Source: Thalassovita litoralis
GTDB taxonomy: Bacteria; Pseudomonadota; Alphaproteobacteria; Rhodobacterales; Rhodobacteraceae
Direction of reading: 5' to 3'
Length of the DNA stretch: 64,000 nt
Assembly: GCF_900182725.1 (NCBI RefSeq)
Contig: NZ_FXTO01000014.1
Coordinates: forward strand, 30,964 to 94,963
Positions 17,406 to 26,935 of this stretch are shown piece by piece; the stretch's first letter is position 1, and every line of letters starts with the position of its first letter. The position numbers were made by a program, and so were the translations under genes. The notes below the pieces were generated by a model. The model searched no databases and was not told the origin of the DNA. It saw only the letters and a list, made by a program, of their open reading frames with translations.

Positions 17406-20099
17406 TCAATCGGGATTACCCACCAGAATGAACGGCGCCCAATAGGCCGGATGGGACCATTCGGCGCGTTGTGGCGCGTCGATCATCGCCAATATCGCCT
17501 GTTGCTGTGCCTTTGCCGCGCTGAGCGTGGGATCGGCGGCGCGGCGGGCAAAAAGGTCGGTCATCAGTGCCACGGCAGACCGGCTTTCGACCGGCCAGTG
17601 CGACACCATCAACGCCCGCGCCCCGGCATAGGTAAAGGCCTGCGCCAACCCCGACAGTGCCTCGGCCCCCGGTTCATCACCGACAGCGGTGTTACAGGCC
17701 GACAGCACCACCCAATCGGCGTTCAGCCGCAACGATGCAATTTCAGACGCGGTCAACAACCCGTCCTCGCCCTGCCCGGCGGTCAGCGCCAGCGCGGGTT
17801 CGGCCAATTGTTGATCGGCCGTCACCATATCCCCCGCGACCAACCCATGCGTGGCGAAATACAGCACGCGATAATCGCGCAAATCTTCGTGTTTCAGGTC
17901 TGCTTCGCTAGCGGTGGATTGCTGACGCACCGATTGCGCCACCGGGGCGCCAACCGCCTGTGCAACCGCGCGAACTTCGACCGCGGTTTCGGGCAAAGGC
18001 GCCAGCGCCCCCCGCATCGCCGCGCGGGTGACATCCAGACTGGCCACCTGCTGATCCGGCGGCGTCGTTCCATCGCCAAAGATCGGATCGGCAAACCCCA
18101 AAAACGGTTTGCCTGCGCGGGCAGTCTGGCGGGCCAGCGTTGTGACCTTCAGGGATTGGATCGACGGTATGACAGTCACCGCATGATGACGCACCAACCA
18201 ATCGGCCTGTGCCTGTGCGGCCACGTCATTGCGTACCAACAACTGCGGCGGCACAGCGGATAACGGCCCGCGCAATTCGGTATAGATGTGATCTTTGCCC
18301 GCCAACATATCCGCGATGGGGGCAAAGGTCTGCGTATAAACCCAATGCGCGGCATAGAGGTCATAGGCATTGCGATCCGGCCCCGTGGGCTTTTTCAGCG
18401 CGATCCCGGCCCGCACCCCCATACGCAAATCAATCGAGGCCCGCAAATCCCGTATGGCGGCCTTCAGGTTGTCGATACTGACATGCAGTTCACGCCATTC
18501 CGCCCGGTCCTGCGTGGCGACAAAGACATAATGCCGGTCCCAATCTTCGGGACCGATGTCAAAGATCACCAGCGCCTCTTGCGGGGATAGCATGGCCTGC
18601 GCGTCCGCCAAGGATAGCGGCTTGGTCTGATACATCGCTTCAAACGGAATATCCTGCTGGCTTAGCGTATCGCCCAGAGTATTGATCTGCGCAGAAAGCT
18701 GTTCCATCTCGGCGCGGATGTCGCGTTCGGTATCGGGGCGGCGTTCGGCACTGGGCAAGGCCGCCAAATAGGACATATCCCGCTGCAACTGGTCCTGACG
18801 CCGCTGCATATCGGTGAAACGGCGCATGTTTTCGGTCTTGGCCGTGTCCCCCAGTTCAACCCGTTGCGCCAGCATTTCATAGGCCGCGCGGGCGGCGCTG
18901 TTGTGGTTGACCTGCACCAGACGAAAGGCTTGGCTCAAGGCCTCATCCTCGGGGATTTCCCCGGATTCGCGGGCATTCAGCAGCGTATCCATCAGCAATT
19001 GGCGGCTACCCTGCCCGGCCTGTTCCGCCCTAAGCGCCATTTGCCACGCGATACCGTAATGGCCCGCGTCATTTTCCATCGCCCCAAGGTTCATATAGGC
19101 CTTGCCGATAAAGCTATGATCTGGCGGCAACAGTTTTTCGCGCAACAGGACAGAGGCCCGCATATCCGCCAACGCATCCTCGAAGGCCGGTGTGCCAAGC
19201 GTGCCATGCGATTTCATCAAGGCCCGGTTGCCCAGATATTCGGCAAAGGGCAACGAGTTTTCCCCGTAGGATGCCATCAACCCATCGTGCCACTGGTCCA
19301 TGATCTGCCCCATCCGGTCAAAATCCCTGACCTTATACAAAACCAGCGCATATTCCCCCAAAGCATGAACGATTTCGGGGTGATTGGGCGGGAAACAGGC
19401 GGCATCCCGTTTCAGCGTTTCCTCATAGGCCTGCGCGGCCTCTTGCGGGCGGTTCATATCACGCAACAACCGCGCCCGTTCCTGCGAGACGGAACAGGCA
19501 TAGTGCCGGGTTTTCGGGGTATTCGCGGCATCCAGACGCGGCAAAACACCGTCGAAAATCCTGAGCGCCTCGTCCCAATATCCCAGTTCTTTGAATATTC
19601 CGGCGGTATTATATTGCCACAGCATCGTCTGTTCATTCGCGCCCCCCCATACGGATTCAGCGAATTTGGTGGCCTCCAATGCCAGTGGCAGAGCATCGTT
19701 CGCATTTCCCGTTTTCGACAGATGCACAGCCAGTTGCATCGCTGCATCCATGCGATACGGGTTAAATTTCAGATAGTTCTTTTCCCAGATGTCATAGGCA
19801 TCCTGCATTTCCCGCAGCGCATCATTGTAGCGCCCCTGAAGCCGGATCACATTCGCCAGCGCCTGCCGCATCCGCAACACCTTGATATGTGCGGGACCGG
19901 CTGCTTCGGTTGCCTTAGCTATCAGGGGGCGCAAAACAGCTTCGGCGTTTTGATAATCGCCCGTTTCAAAATAGCGATCCATCACCGCTTCTTGTTCGCG
20001 GATATAGGACTCCATCGGTTCGCCCAACACTTGCGCAGCGACCGGCGACATGAATACAATCACAGAAAGAATAACGAAAAATATTTGTTTCATGCCCAT
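17406..20099 (-). CDS. Exported TPR-CHAT domain protein (caspase-like peptidase)
   Basis: An 897-residue protein with a Sec signal peptide (MGMKQIFFVILSVIVFMSP then VAAQ), an N-terminal half of tetratricopeptide-type helices (about 30-430), a charged coiled region (about 430-490) and a C-terminal CHAT domain. The CHAT Cys-His dyad is intact: His about 751 in YFATHGLV and Cys about 802 in VVLSACNTA, with the conserved GL..AF.YAGA helix after it. CHAT proteins are caspase/separase-clan peptidases. The ATG at 20099 has CAGGG about 8 nt upstream; 20093 is an alternative. No gasdermin or Cas partner lies nearby, and export points to the periplasm. Substrate unknown. Confidence 0.9.
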   Translation of the reverse strand: MGMKQIFFVILSVIVFMSPVAAQVLGEPMESYIREQEAVMDRYFETGDYQNAEAVLRPLIAKATEAAGPAHIKVLRMRQALANVIRLQGRYNDALREMQDAYDIWEKNYLKFNPYRMDAAMQLAVHLSKTGNANDALPLALEATKFAESVWGGANEQTMLWQYNTAGIFKELGYWDEALRIFDGVLPRLDAANTPKTRHYACSVSQERARLLRDMNRPQEAAQAYEETLKRDAACFPPNHPEIVHALGEYALVLYKVRDFDRMGQIMDQWHDGLMASYGENSLPFAEYLGNRALMKSHGTLGTPAFEDALADMRASVLLREKLLPPDHSFIGKAYMNLGAMENDAGHYGIAWQMALRAEQAGQGSRQLLMDTLLNARESGEIPEDEALSQAFRLVQVNHNSAARAAYEMLAQRVELGDTAKTENMRRFTDMQRRQDQLQRDMSYLAALPSAERRPDTERDIRAEMEQLSAQINTLGDTLSQQDIPFEAMYQTKPLSLADAQAMLSPQEALVIFDIGPEDWDRHYVFVATQDRAEWRELHVSIDNLKAAIRDLRASIDLRMGVRAGIALKKPTGPDRNAYDLYAAHWVYTQTFAPIADMLAGKDHIYTELRGPLSAVPPQLLVRNDVAAQAQADWLVRHHAVTVIPSIQSLKVTTLARQTARAGKPFLGFADPIFGDGTTPPDQQVASLDVTRAAMRGALAPLPETAVEVRAVAQAVGAPVAQSVRQQSTASEADLKHEDLRDYRVLYFATHGLVAGDMVTADQQLAEPALALTAGQGEDGLLTASEIASLRLNADWVVLSACNTAVGDEPGAEALSGLAQAFTYAGARALMVSHWPVESRSAVALMTDLFARRAADPTLSAAKAQQQAILAMIDAPQRAEWSHPAYWAPFILVGNPD

Positions 20100-20167
20100 A
20101 AAATTACCCTGCCTGCATGGGGTCGGTCCACACAATTCAGATGACAAATACGGTCATAGCGGGCTGC

Positions 20168-20196
20168 TTGTCGCGTTACCGCTAACGGTATATAGT
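20168..20196 (+). promoter_or_regulatory. edd promoter with LacI/GntR-type operator in the spacer
   Basis: A sigma-70 promoter reads TTGTCG (20168-20173), a 17-nt spacer, then TATAGT (20191-20196). The spacer holds the near-palindrome CGTTACC-GCTAACG at 20174-20187, with one mismatched pair. Its half-site GTTA(C/G)C is like the operators of LacI-family gluconate repressors such as GntR. A protein bound here would block RNA polymerase directly. The regulator gene is not in the window. Confidence 0.6.
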
Positions 20197-20219
20197 TCAC
20201 CTGTGAAAGAGAGGTCCGC

Positions 20220-22028
20220 ATGAGTCTGAACGCTACGATTGCCAGCGTCACAGCCCGCATCGTCGAACGCAGCGCCCCGTCCCGCCAGACCTATCTGGAC
20301 AGAATGCGCCGCGCCGCAGACGAAGGACCGCGCCGGGCGCATCTGACCTGTGGCAATCAGGCCCATGCCTATGCGGCGATGGGGGCAGATCAGGGGGCAT
20401 TGGCGCAGGGGCGCGCGCCCAATCTGGGCATTGTCACCTCTTATAACGATATGCTGTCGGCGCATCAGCCCTTTGAACGGTTTCCCGATCTGATCCGTGC
20501 CACCGCCCGCGCCAATGGTGCCACCGCCCAGGTGGCTGGCGGCGTTCCGGCCATGTGCGATGGCGTGACACAGGGCCAGACAGGGATGGAGCTATCGCTG
20601 TTTTCGCGCGATGTGATCGCGATGGCGACAGCGGTCGCGCTGTCGCACAACACCTTTGACGCGGCCTTGTATCTGGGGGTTTGCGATAAAATCGTGCCGG
20701 GGCTGGTGATGGCGGCAGCCACCTTTGGCTATCTGCCGGGCATTTTCCTGCCAGCGGGGCCGATGACCAGCGGCCTGCCCAACGATGAAAAATCCCGCAT
20801 TCGGACCCAGTTCGCCAAGGGGGAAATTGACCGCACGGCCTTGATGCAGGCGGAAATGGCCAGCTACCACGGGCCGGGCACCTGCACCTTTTACGGAACG
20901 GCCAATTCCAATCAAATGCTGATGGAATTTATGGGACTGCACCTGCCCGGCGCGTCCTTTGTGACGCCCAACACCCCGTTGCGCGATGCGCTGACACGCG
21001 CGGGCACCGAACGCGCATTGGCGATTACGGCCTTGGGCCATGACTACACCCCGGTTTGCGATGTGCTGGACGAACGCGCCTTTGTGAACGGGATCGTCGG
21101 GCTGATGGCAACGGGCGGGTCCACCAACCTGTTGATCCACCTGCCCGCAATGGCAAAAGCAGCAGGCATCCACCTGACAATGCAGGATTTTTCCGATATT
21201 TCTGCCGTAACCCCCCTGATGGCCAAGGTCTATCCAAACGGATTGGCCGATGTGAACCATTTCCACGCGGCTGGCGGACTGGGCTATGTGATCGGTGAAT
21301 TGCTGGCGGCGGGATTACTGCACCCGGATACCCAAACGGTGGCCGGACCGGGGCTGGAACGCTACGCGCATGAACCACGCCTGACCGATGGCACCCTAAG
21401 CTGGAACCCTGCACCGCGTCACAGCGAAAATGACAAAATCCTGCGCCCGCCATCGGACCCGTTTCAGCGCAGTGGCGGTTTGTCGGTGTTGCAGGGCAAT
21501 CTGGGTCTGGGCGTGATGAAAGTATCCGCCGTTGCCCCAGACCGTCATGTGATCGAAGCCCCCGCCCGCGTGTTCCACAGCCAAGAAGCGGTCAAGGACG
21601 CTTTCAAAGCAGGCGCATTCACCACCGACACGGTGGTCGTGGTGCGGTTTCAGGGGCCAAAAGCCAACGGGATGCCCGAATTGCACGGGCTGACGCCCAC
21701 CTTGTCCGTGTTGCAGGATCGTGGGTTACGGGTGGCACTGGTCACAGATGGGCGCATGTCGGGTGCCTCTGGCAAGGTGCCATCGGCCATCCATGTCGCC
21801 CCCGAAGCCGCAGTCGGCGGACCATTGGCGCGCGTTCGGGATGGTGACGTGCTGCGGGTGAATGCGATAACCGGGGAATTAACCAATCTGGCCCCGGATT
21901 TCGAGACTCGCGATCCGGTGCAGCCCGATCTGTCGGATAATGGCGCGGGTCTGGGGCGTGAATTATTTGAAATTTTCCGGCAGAATGTTGGCCCCGCCAC
22001 CGAAGGCGCCAGCCCCCTGCTGACATGA
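20220..22028 (+). CDS. edd: 6-phosphogluconate dehydratase
   Basis: First enzyme of the Entner-Doudoroff branch: dehydrates 6-phosphogluconate to KDPG using a 4Fe-4S cluster. The 602-residue protein shows the IlvD/Edd fold with cluster cysteines in PAMCDGV and LGVCDKI, and the family [12 protein letters not shown] and [12 protein letters not shown] stretches. Length is normal for Edd. The start ATG follows GAGAGGT by 7 nt. It forms an operon with eda, 7 nt downstream, and lies behind the operator-bearing promoter. Roseobacters use this route for most sugar catabolism. Confidence 0.96.
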   Translation: MSLNATIASVTARIVERSAPSRQTYLDRMRRAADEGPRRAHLTCGNQAHAYAAMGADQGALAQGRAPNLGIVTSYNDMLSAHQPFERFPDLIRATARANGATAQVAGGVPAMCDGVTQGQTGMELSLFSRDVIAMATAVALSHNTFDAALYLGVCDKIVPGLVMAAATFGYLPGIFLPAGPMTSGLPNDEKSRIRTQFAKGEIDRTALMQAEMASYHGPGTCTFYGTANSNQMLMEFMGLHLPGASFVTPNTPLRDALTRAGTERALAITALGHDYTPVCDVLDERAFVNGIVGLMATGGSTNLLIHLPAMAKAAGIHLTMQDFSDISAVTPLMAKVYPNGLADVNHFHAAGGLGYVIGELLAAGLLHPDTQTVAGPGLERYAHEPRLTDGTLSWNPAPRHSENDKILRPPSDPFQRSGGLSVLQGNLGLGVMKVSAVAPDRHVIEAPARVFHSQEAVKDAFKAGAFTTDTVVVVRFQGPKANGMPELHGLTPTLSVLQDRGLRVALVTDGRMSGASGKVPSAIHVAPEAAVGGPLARVRDGDVLRVNAITGELTNLAPDFETRDPVQPDLSDNGAGLGRELFEIFRQNVGPATEGASPLLT

Positions 22029-22035
22029 GGTGTCC

Positions 22036-22677
22036 ATGATAACCCCAAAAGAAGCCAGCGATTTTACCCGATCCCTATGCCTGCGCGCCCCTGTGGTGCC
22101 GGTTTTGGTGGTGCATGACATCGCCACCGCCCGCCCCCTGGCCACCGCACTGATTGCGGGCGGGTTGCCGGTGTTGGAGGTGACATTGCGCACCCCGGCG
22201 GCCCTGTCGGTCATCCGTGAAATGGCCGATATACCGGGCGGCATTGTCGGCGCGGGAACGGTTCTGAGCGCCGAAGACGCAAAACAAGCCCGCGCCGCCG
22301 GGGCGCAATTCGCCGTATCGCCCGGTGCAACCGATCGTTTGCTAGAGGCTTGCGAGGCGGCGGATCTGCCCCTGATGCCCGGTGCCGCCACCGCATCCGA
22401 GGCGATGGCCCTGCTGGAGCGCGGCTATACCGTGCAAAAATTCTTTCCGGCCGAGGCATCCGGCGGTGCCGCCGCGCTAAAAGCCATCGGCGCACCATTG
22501 CCGCAAATCCTGTTTAACCCAACAGGCGGGATCGGTCCCAATAATGCGCTGGATTACCTACGACTTTCCAATGTGCGCAGCGTGGGCGGGTCATGGGTTG
22601 CCCCCGCCGATCTGATTGAAAAAGGTGACTGGGACGGTATTCGCGCCCTTGCCGCCGAAGCTGCGGTTTTACATTAA
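22036..22677 (+). CDS. eda: KDPG aldolase
   Basis: Cleaves KDPG to pyruvate and glyceraldehyde 3-phosphate, completing the Entner-Doudoroff pathway with edd. The 213-residue TIM-barrel protein has the Schiff-base Lys135 in VQKFFPAE and the catalytic Glu48 in VLEVTLRTP, matching the positions of E. coli Eda closely. Start at ATG 22036 has GAGG 5 nt upstream; an in-frame GTG lies at 22030. Its product pyruvate feeds, among others, the IlvBN enzyme encoded further on. Confidence 0.96.
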   Translation: MITPKEASDFTRSLCLRAPVVPVLVVHDIATARPLATALIAGGLPVLEVTLRTPAALSVIREMADIPGGIVGAGTVLSAEDAKQARAAGAQFAVSPGATDRLLEACEAADLPLMPGAATASEAMALLERGYTVQKFFPAEASGGAAALKAIGAPLPQILFNPTGGIGPNNALDYLRLSNVRSVGGSWVAPADLIEKGDWDGIRALAAEAAVLH

Positions 22678-22698
22678 GATCATGCCGCAAAATATTGA

Positions 22699-22968
22699 TT
22701 AGTTTCGTGTTCTGCTGCGCCATCCGCCACGGCGGCGTGGCACAGTGATCTGCTGCAAGCCTTGCGCCATCACCTCGGTCATCGGATGATCGGGGTAACT
22801 GGCCGCATATTTGGCATGTAAATCCGCCAACGCTTGTTGGCTGTCCGTTCCCACAGGCAAACTTAGCGCCCAGTCCAGAAAGATTGATCGGCACTCGGAC
22901 TCGCTGATCCCTTCGATCAGAAAGGATTCACGAATCAATCCCTTTGGGTCCAATGGGTTAGAGATCAT
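22699..22968 (-). CDS. Conserved small protein of unknown function
   Basis: An 89-residue basic-tailed protein (MISNPLDPKGLIRESF...GGWRSR). It carries an ECRSIFLDWALSLP segment predicted helical and an Arg/Gly-rich C-terminus. I recall close relatives downstream of or near glnE/eda genes in other Rhodobacterales but know of no assigned function. No signal peptide or membrane span. It lies 15 nt upstream of nothing coding on its own strand except glnE behind it, and convergent to eda. Codon use matches core genes. Confidence 0.7.
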   Translation of the reverse strand: MISNPLDPKGLIRESFLIEGISESECRSIFLDWALSLPVGTDSQQALADLHAKYAASYPDHPMTEVMAQGLQQITVPRRRGGWRSRTRN

Positions 22969-22983
22969 ATCTTATCTACTCCA

Positions 22984-25767
22984 TCAACTTAAATAAGGGC
23001 GCGCCAGCACCGTTGAAATCACGTCCCCGGCCTTGGCCGTTGTGGTTTCCAGTTCCGCTTGCAGCGCCGTCACGCTGTCAAATCCGGTTTCGCGCAGCAA
23101 CATGCCCCGCCCACCTTCGCCGATTTCGTCGGGGTCCAGCGGCTTATCCGTCAGCAGCTTGGAAACCATCTGCACCTTCCAACATAAATCATAGGCATCG
23201 GTCAGCGCAGTACCTTCTGCGGCATTCAGCAGCCCCGCAGCGACAGCCGCAGAAATCGCCCCATGCACGGATTGCCCAGTGTGATGGGTCAGCAACGCCC
23301 CGGCCTGCGCGGTCAGTTCGATGTCCTGCAACCGGCCCGGCCCGATCTTTGCATCCCAGACCCCGGCGGGGGCTTTGGCGGCGGCGATACGGTCGCGCAT
23401 TTCCGCCACATCGCCCAACACCCTGACCGCGTCCTGCGGCAGCGCCAACACCTGTGCGCGGACCTGTTCCACAGCCACGGCCACATCAGTTTCCCCTGCC
23501 ACCGGGCGGGCGCGGGTCAGCGCCAGATGTTCCCATGTCCATGCCTCGGATGTCTGGTAATCATGGAAGCTGGTCAGGCTGACCGCCACCGGACCCTGCG
23601 TTCCCGAGGGGCGCAGGCGCATGTCGATTTCGTACAAACGCCCCTCGGCCATCAGGGCGGTCACGGCGGTGACCATTGCCTGCGTCAAGCGCGCATAATA
23701 GGCGCGGGTGGCCAGCGGGCGGCGTCCGTCTGACATTTCCACCCCATCGGCATCATAGATCACGATCAGATCCAGATCCGACGCGGCATTGATCCGCCCC
23801 GCGCCCAAGCTGCCCATTCCCAGCGCCATCGCCCCGCGCCCCGGTTGATCCCCATGTTTCAGCGCAAAATTCGCCACGACCACCGGCCACAACGCGGACA
23901 AGGACGCCTGCGCCAGATCGGCATATTCGCGGGCGGCCCGGTCAGCATCAATCAAACCGCGCAGATGATGCACGCCAATGCGGAAATGCCATTCCTTGGC
24001 CCAGCGACGGGCGGTGTCCAGTTTGCGTTCGTAATCCGGTTCCGCATCCAGCCGCGCGGTCAATTCCGCCACCAAGGCCACCTGCCCCGGCCAATCAGCA
24101 AAGAACCCGCCACCGATCACCGCATCAAACACCCCCGCATTGCGCGACAGGTGCGCCGCCAGCGCGGGTGACGTTCCCGCGATGTCGATCAACAGATCAA
24201 TCAGTTGCGGGTTCGCCTCAAGCAGGGAAAAAAGCTGCACCCCGGCGGGCAAACCAGACAGGAACCCATCCAGCACCAGCAAGGCCTCGGCCGGTTTGGC
24301 CGCCCGTTGCAGGCGCGACAGCAATTCAGGGCGCAGGCGTTTGAAAATCGTCATCGCCCGCTCAGACCGCAACGCCGGATAAGCCGCCCAGCGTTGGATG
24401 ATTGTTTCATCCAGTTCGGGCAAATCCGGGGCCGATTTGGGCGCGGCATCTGGGGCAAAGAACCCTTCGGTCAGATCATGTACCTGTTCCAGCCGGTCGC
24501 GCAATTCCGCCCGCAGCGCCGCCACATCGGTATCCATGAAACAGGCCAGTCGATTGAACCCCTCGTCAGATTTGGGCAAGGCATGGGTCTGCGCGTCATT
24601 GACCATTTGCAGGCGGTGTTCGACCTCGCGGTGATAACGATAATGCCGCGTCAGCACATCGGCCACGTCCTGCGGAATCCAATTCTTGGCCGCCAAAGCA
24701 GCCAACCCTTCGACAGTGCCGCGCAGACGCAAATCGGGATCGCGCCCGCCTGCAATCAACTGACGGGTCTGGGTGAAAAATTCGATCTCGCGGATACCGC
24801 CGCGGCCCAGTTTCATATTGTGGTCTTCCAACACCAGCCGCCCGCCGGTGCCTTTGTGTTCGCGGATGCGCAGGCGCATGTCATGGGCGTCCTGAATGGC
24901 CGCGAAATCCAGATGCTTGCGCCAGATAAAGGGGCGCAGGGTTTTCAGGAACCCATCGCCCGCCGCCAGATACCCCGCCGATGGCCGCGCCTTGATATAG
25001 GCCGCGCGTTCCCATGTTCGGCCCAGACTTTCGTAATAGGTTTCCGCCGCCGCCATCGCCATGCACACGGGCGTGACTGCCGGATCGGGGCGCAGGCGCA
25101 AATCGGTACGGAAAACATAGCCTTCGGCGGTCAGGTCATTCAGCATAGACGCCATTTTCCGCGTCGCCCGCACGAAGGCCGCCCGCGCATCATGGTAATC
25201 GTCCCGATCGAACCGGGTTTCGTCGAATAGGCAAATCAGATCAATGTCCGAGGAATAATTCAGCTCGAACGCGCCCATTTTGCCCATCGCAAGACTGACC
25301 ATGCCGCCCGCTGTGGCGATGTCATCCTCGGTCGCGCCGGGCAGCTTTTTGCGCCGTATTTCCGCGCCAACCGTCACCTGCAAAGCCAGATCGCTGGCCA
25401 GATCGGCAAAGCGGGTCAAGGTTCCCGTCACCTGTTCCAGCGGCCAGACCCCGGCCACATCACACAGCCCGGTCAACAGCGCAATCCGGCGCTTGGCCTG
25501 CCGCAACGCGTTTGGCATCTGATCCGGTGCGGTTCCCCGCAGGCGGTCGAATTCATCACTGACCGCCTGTTCGGGATTGTCCAGCGCAACGGGCAGCCAA
25601 TCGCGCTCTTTTTCCATCAGCGATTTCAGATAGGGGCTACAGCCTGCGGTGCCATCAATCACGCTGGCCAGTTCCGGCGCAAAATCAGGAAACAGGGCGC
25701 GGGTTTCTGCCCCACGATCGGGGTCGAAAGGGCGCGGCGAACGGGTGATGCGAGATGCGAAATTCAT
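22984..25767 (-). CDS. glnE: Glutamine synthetase adenylyl/deadenylyltransferase
   Basis: Bifunctional nitrogen-control enzyme that adds or removes AMP on glutamine synthetase in response to PII and glutamine. About 927 residues with two nucleotidyltransferase domains. The N-terminal deadenylylase shows ELNYSSDIDLICLFD near residue 190 and the C-terminal adenylylase shows GMGSLGAGRINAASDLDLI near 690. Start at ATG 25767 (MNFASR) has a poor ribosome site; an in-frame GTG at 25815 is possible. No glnA or glnB is in the window. Confidence 0.95.
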   Translation of the reverse strand: MNFASRITRSPRPFDPDRGAETRALFPDFAPELASVIDGTAGCSPYLKSLMEKERDWLPVALDNPEQAVSDEFDRLRGTAPDQMPNALRQAKRRIALLTGLCDVAGVWPLEQVTGTLTRFADLASDLALQVTVGAEIRRKKLPGATEDDIATAGGMVSLAMGKMGAFELNYSSDIDLICLFDETRFDRDDYHDARAAFVRATRKMASMLNDLTAEGYVFRTDLRLRPDPAVTPVCMAMAAAETYYESLGRTWERAAYIKARPSAGYLAAGDGFLKTLRPFIWRKHLDFAAIQDAHDMRLRIREHKGTGGRLVLEDHNMKLGRGGIREIEFFTQTRQLIAGGRDPDLRLRGTVEGLAALAAKNWIPQDVADVLTRHYRYHREVEHRLQMVNDAQTHALPKSDEGFNRLACFMDTDVAALRAELRDRLEQVHDLTEGFFAPDAAPKSAPDLPELDETIIQRWAAYPALRSERAMTIFKRLRPELLSRLQRAAKPAEALLVLDGFLSGLPAGVQLFSLLEANPQLIDLLIDIAGTSPALAAHLSRNAGVFDAVIGGGFFADWPGQVALVAELTARLDAEPDYERKLDTARRWAKEWHFRIGVHHLRGLIDADRAAREYADLAQASLSALWPVVVANFALKHGDQPGRGAMALGMGSLGAGRINAASDLDLIVIYDADGVEMSDGRRPLATRAYYARLTQAMVTAVTALMAEGRLYEIDMRLRPSGTQGPVAVSLTSFHDYQTSEAWTWEHLALTRARPVAGETDVAVAVEQVRAQVLALPQDAVRVLGDVAEMRDRIAAAKAPAGVWDAKIGPGRLQDIELTAQAGALLTHHTGQSVHGAISAAVAAGLLNAAEGTALTDAYDLCWKVQMVSKLLTDKPLDPDEIGEGGRGMLLRETGFDSVTALQAELETTTAKAGDVISTVLARPYLS

Positions 25768-25848
25768 GGCCGCACATTGCTGTGGCGGCGGGGGCTGGTC
25801 AATGGGGCAAAACACGGGAATAGTGCGCCAAGATCACGGAGGTACGGT

Positions 25849-26316
25849 ATGAGCAAAAGCATGAAACGGGTGCGCAAGGCGCTGGACGATCTGGGAATTG
25901 AAACCGAAATCAAGGAACTGGGCGTGGCCCGCACCGCCCAACAGGCCGCCGATGCCGCCGGATGCGCGTTGGATCAGATCACCAAATCCATCATTTTTCG
26001 CGGTGAAACCAGCGGCGAGGCTATCCTGTTCCTGACCGCTGGCGGCAATATGGTGGACGCCGCCAAGGCCAGCGCCGTTGCGGGCGAAGAATTGGGCAAA
26101 GCGGATGCCGCGCTGATCCGGGCGCAAACTGGTTTTGCCATCGGGGGTGTGGCCCCCGTGGGACACCTGAACCCGATCCGTGCCTTTTTGGACCCGCGCC
26201 TGTTGGAATTTGAAACCATCTGGGCCGCAGCAGGCACCCCGCACCATATTTTCGAGCTAAATTCAGCCGATCTACCCCGGATTACAGGCGCGCAAGAGGC
26301 TGATTTCACGCAGTAA
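25849..26316 (+). CDS. YbaK/ProX-type aminoacyl-tRNA deacylase
   Basis: A 155-residue single-domain trans-editing protein that hydrolyses mischarged tRNAs. The YbaK fold is covered end to end: the conserved Lys is in ITKSIIFR, followed by GNMVDAAK, and the GFAIGGVAPVGH loop that lines the pocket comes at about residue 100. Which misacylated tRNA it clears (Cys-tRNA-Pro, Ala-tRNA-Pro or others) is not settled by sequence. The ATG has a strong GGAGG site 7 nt upstream. Divergent from glnE. Confidence 0.88.
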   Translation: MSKSMKRVRKALDDLGIETEIKELGVARTAQQAADAAGCALDQITKSIIFRGETSGEAILFLTAGGNMVDAAKASAVAGEELGKADAALIRAQTGFAIGGVAPVGHLNPIRAFLDPRLLEFETIWAAAGTPHHIFELNSADLPRITGAQEADFTQ

Positions 26317-26325
26317 TTCAGATCA

Positions 26326-26402
26326 ATGTAAAAAAGATTTACATCAACCCTTGCAAGGCGCCCCATCGGTGCCAATCTATTCAATGTGAAACGCATTCAC
26401 AT
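26326..26402. promoter_or_regulatory. Pair of matched palindromic operators before the DUF2852 gene
   Basis: Two 19-bp perfect palindromes, ATGTAAA-N5-TTTACAT (26326-26344) and ATGTGAA-N5-TTCACAT (26384-26402), both followed by CAAC. Their centres are 58 bp apart. A TTGCAA (26351-26356) lies between them, with a weak AT-rich -10 candidate at about 26374-26381, so the sites flank a likely promoter. The layout suits a dimeric repressor acting at two sites. The TGT-N11-ACA spacing differs from the Fnr and Crp spacings I know; the regulator is unknown. Confidence 0.6.
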
Positions 26403-26425
26403 CAACATAGACAAGGGAGACCCTG

Positions 26426-26875
26426 ATGACATCCGCCGCCGCATATTCTGCCCCCGCTGCACCTGCCCCCCGTCTGGGATGGTTCACGCGGGCCGAAGCA
26501 TGGCTGGACAGCAAAGGAAAAGGGGCTTGGATCGCCGCTATGGTTCTGGGCTTTGTTTTCTTCTGGCCGGTCGGCCTGGCCCTTCTTTTTTACATGATCT
26601 GGAGCAAAAAAATGTTCGGACAAAAATGCAGCCGCCGTGGGCCTTTGGCCCGTCAATCCTTTCGTGCGATGAAATCCTCGGGCAATTCGGCCTTTGACGC
26701 TTATAAGGCCGATACCCTGCAACGTCTGGAAGAAGAACAAGACCAGTTCGAAGCCTTCCTGCAACGCCTGCGCGAAGCCAAGGACAAGGCCGAATTCGAT
26801 CAGTTCATGGATGATCGCGCCCGTAACGCATCGGCGGATCGGTCCGAAGACACGGACAGCCGCGAAAACGCCTGA
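26426..26875 (+). CDS. DUF2852 membrane protein
   Basis: A 149-residue protein with an Ala/Pro-rich N-terminus, a hydrophobic span at about residues 33-58 (MVLGFVFFWPVGLALLFYM), then a basic stretch and a long charged C-terminal helix rich in Glu, Gln and Asp, likely coiled coil. This matches DUF2852, an alphaproteobacterial family without known function. AGGGAG precedes the ATG by about 8 nt. It is followed 60 nt later by an RDD protein on the same strand, and both sit behind the paired operators, which suggests specific regulation. Confidence 0.85.
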   Translation: MTSAAAYSAPAAPAPRLGWFTRAEAWLDSKGKGAWIAAMVLGFVFFWPVGLALLFYMIWSKKMFGQKCSRRGPLARQSFRAMKSSGNSAFDAYKADTLQRLEEEQDQFEAFLQRLREAKDKAEFDQFMDDRARNASADRSEDTDSRENA

Positions 26876-26935
26876 TACCGGGCGGCCCGGCGACATGCCG
26901 GGCCATCCTTCTTTTGCAACAAAGGGAACGCCGAC

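Noticed and set aside
17406..20099. TPR-CHAT protein as part of a Craspase (type III-E CRISPR) system
   Set aside because: No cas gene, no array, and an N-terminal signal peptide; the architecture is of a stand-alone exported protein.
24205..25230. Plus-strand open frame inside glnE
   Set aside because: Antisense to an intact glnE, with no ribosome site or recognisable motif.
26326..26402. Crp or Fnr sites before the DUF2852 gene
   Set aside because: The palindromes have TGTGA-N7-TCACA type spacing, one base more than Crp, and lack TTGAT-N4-ATCAA.
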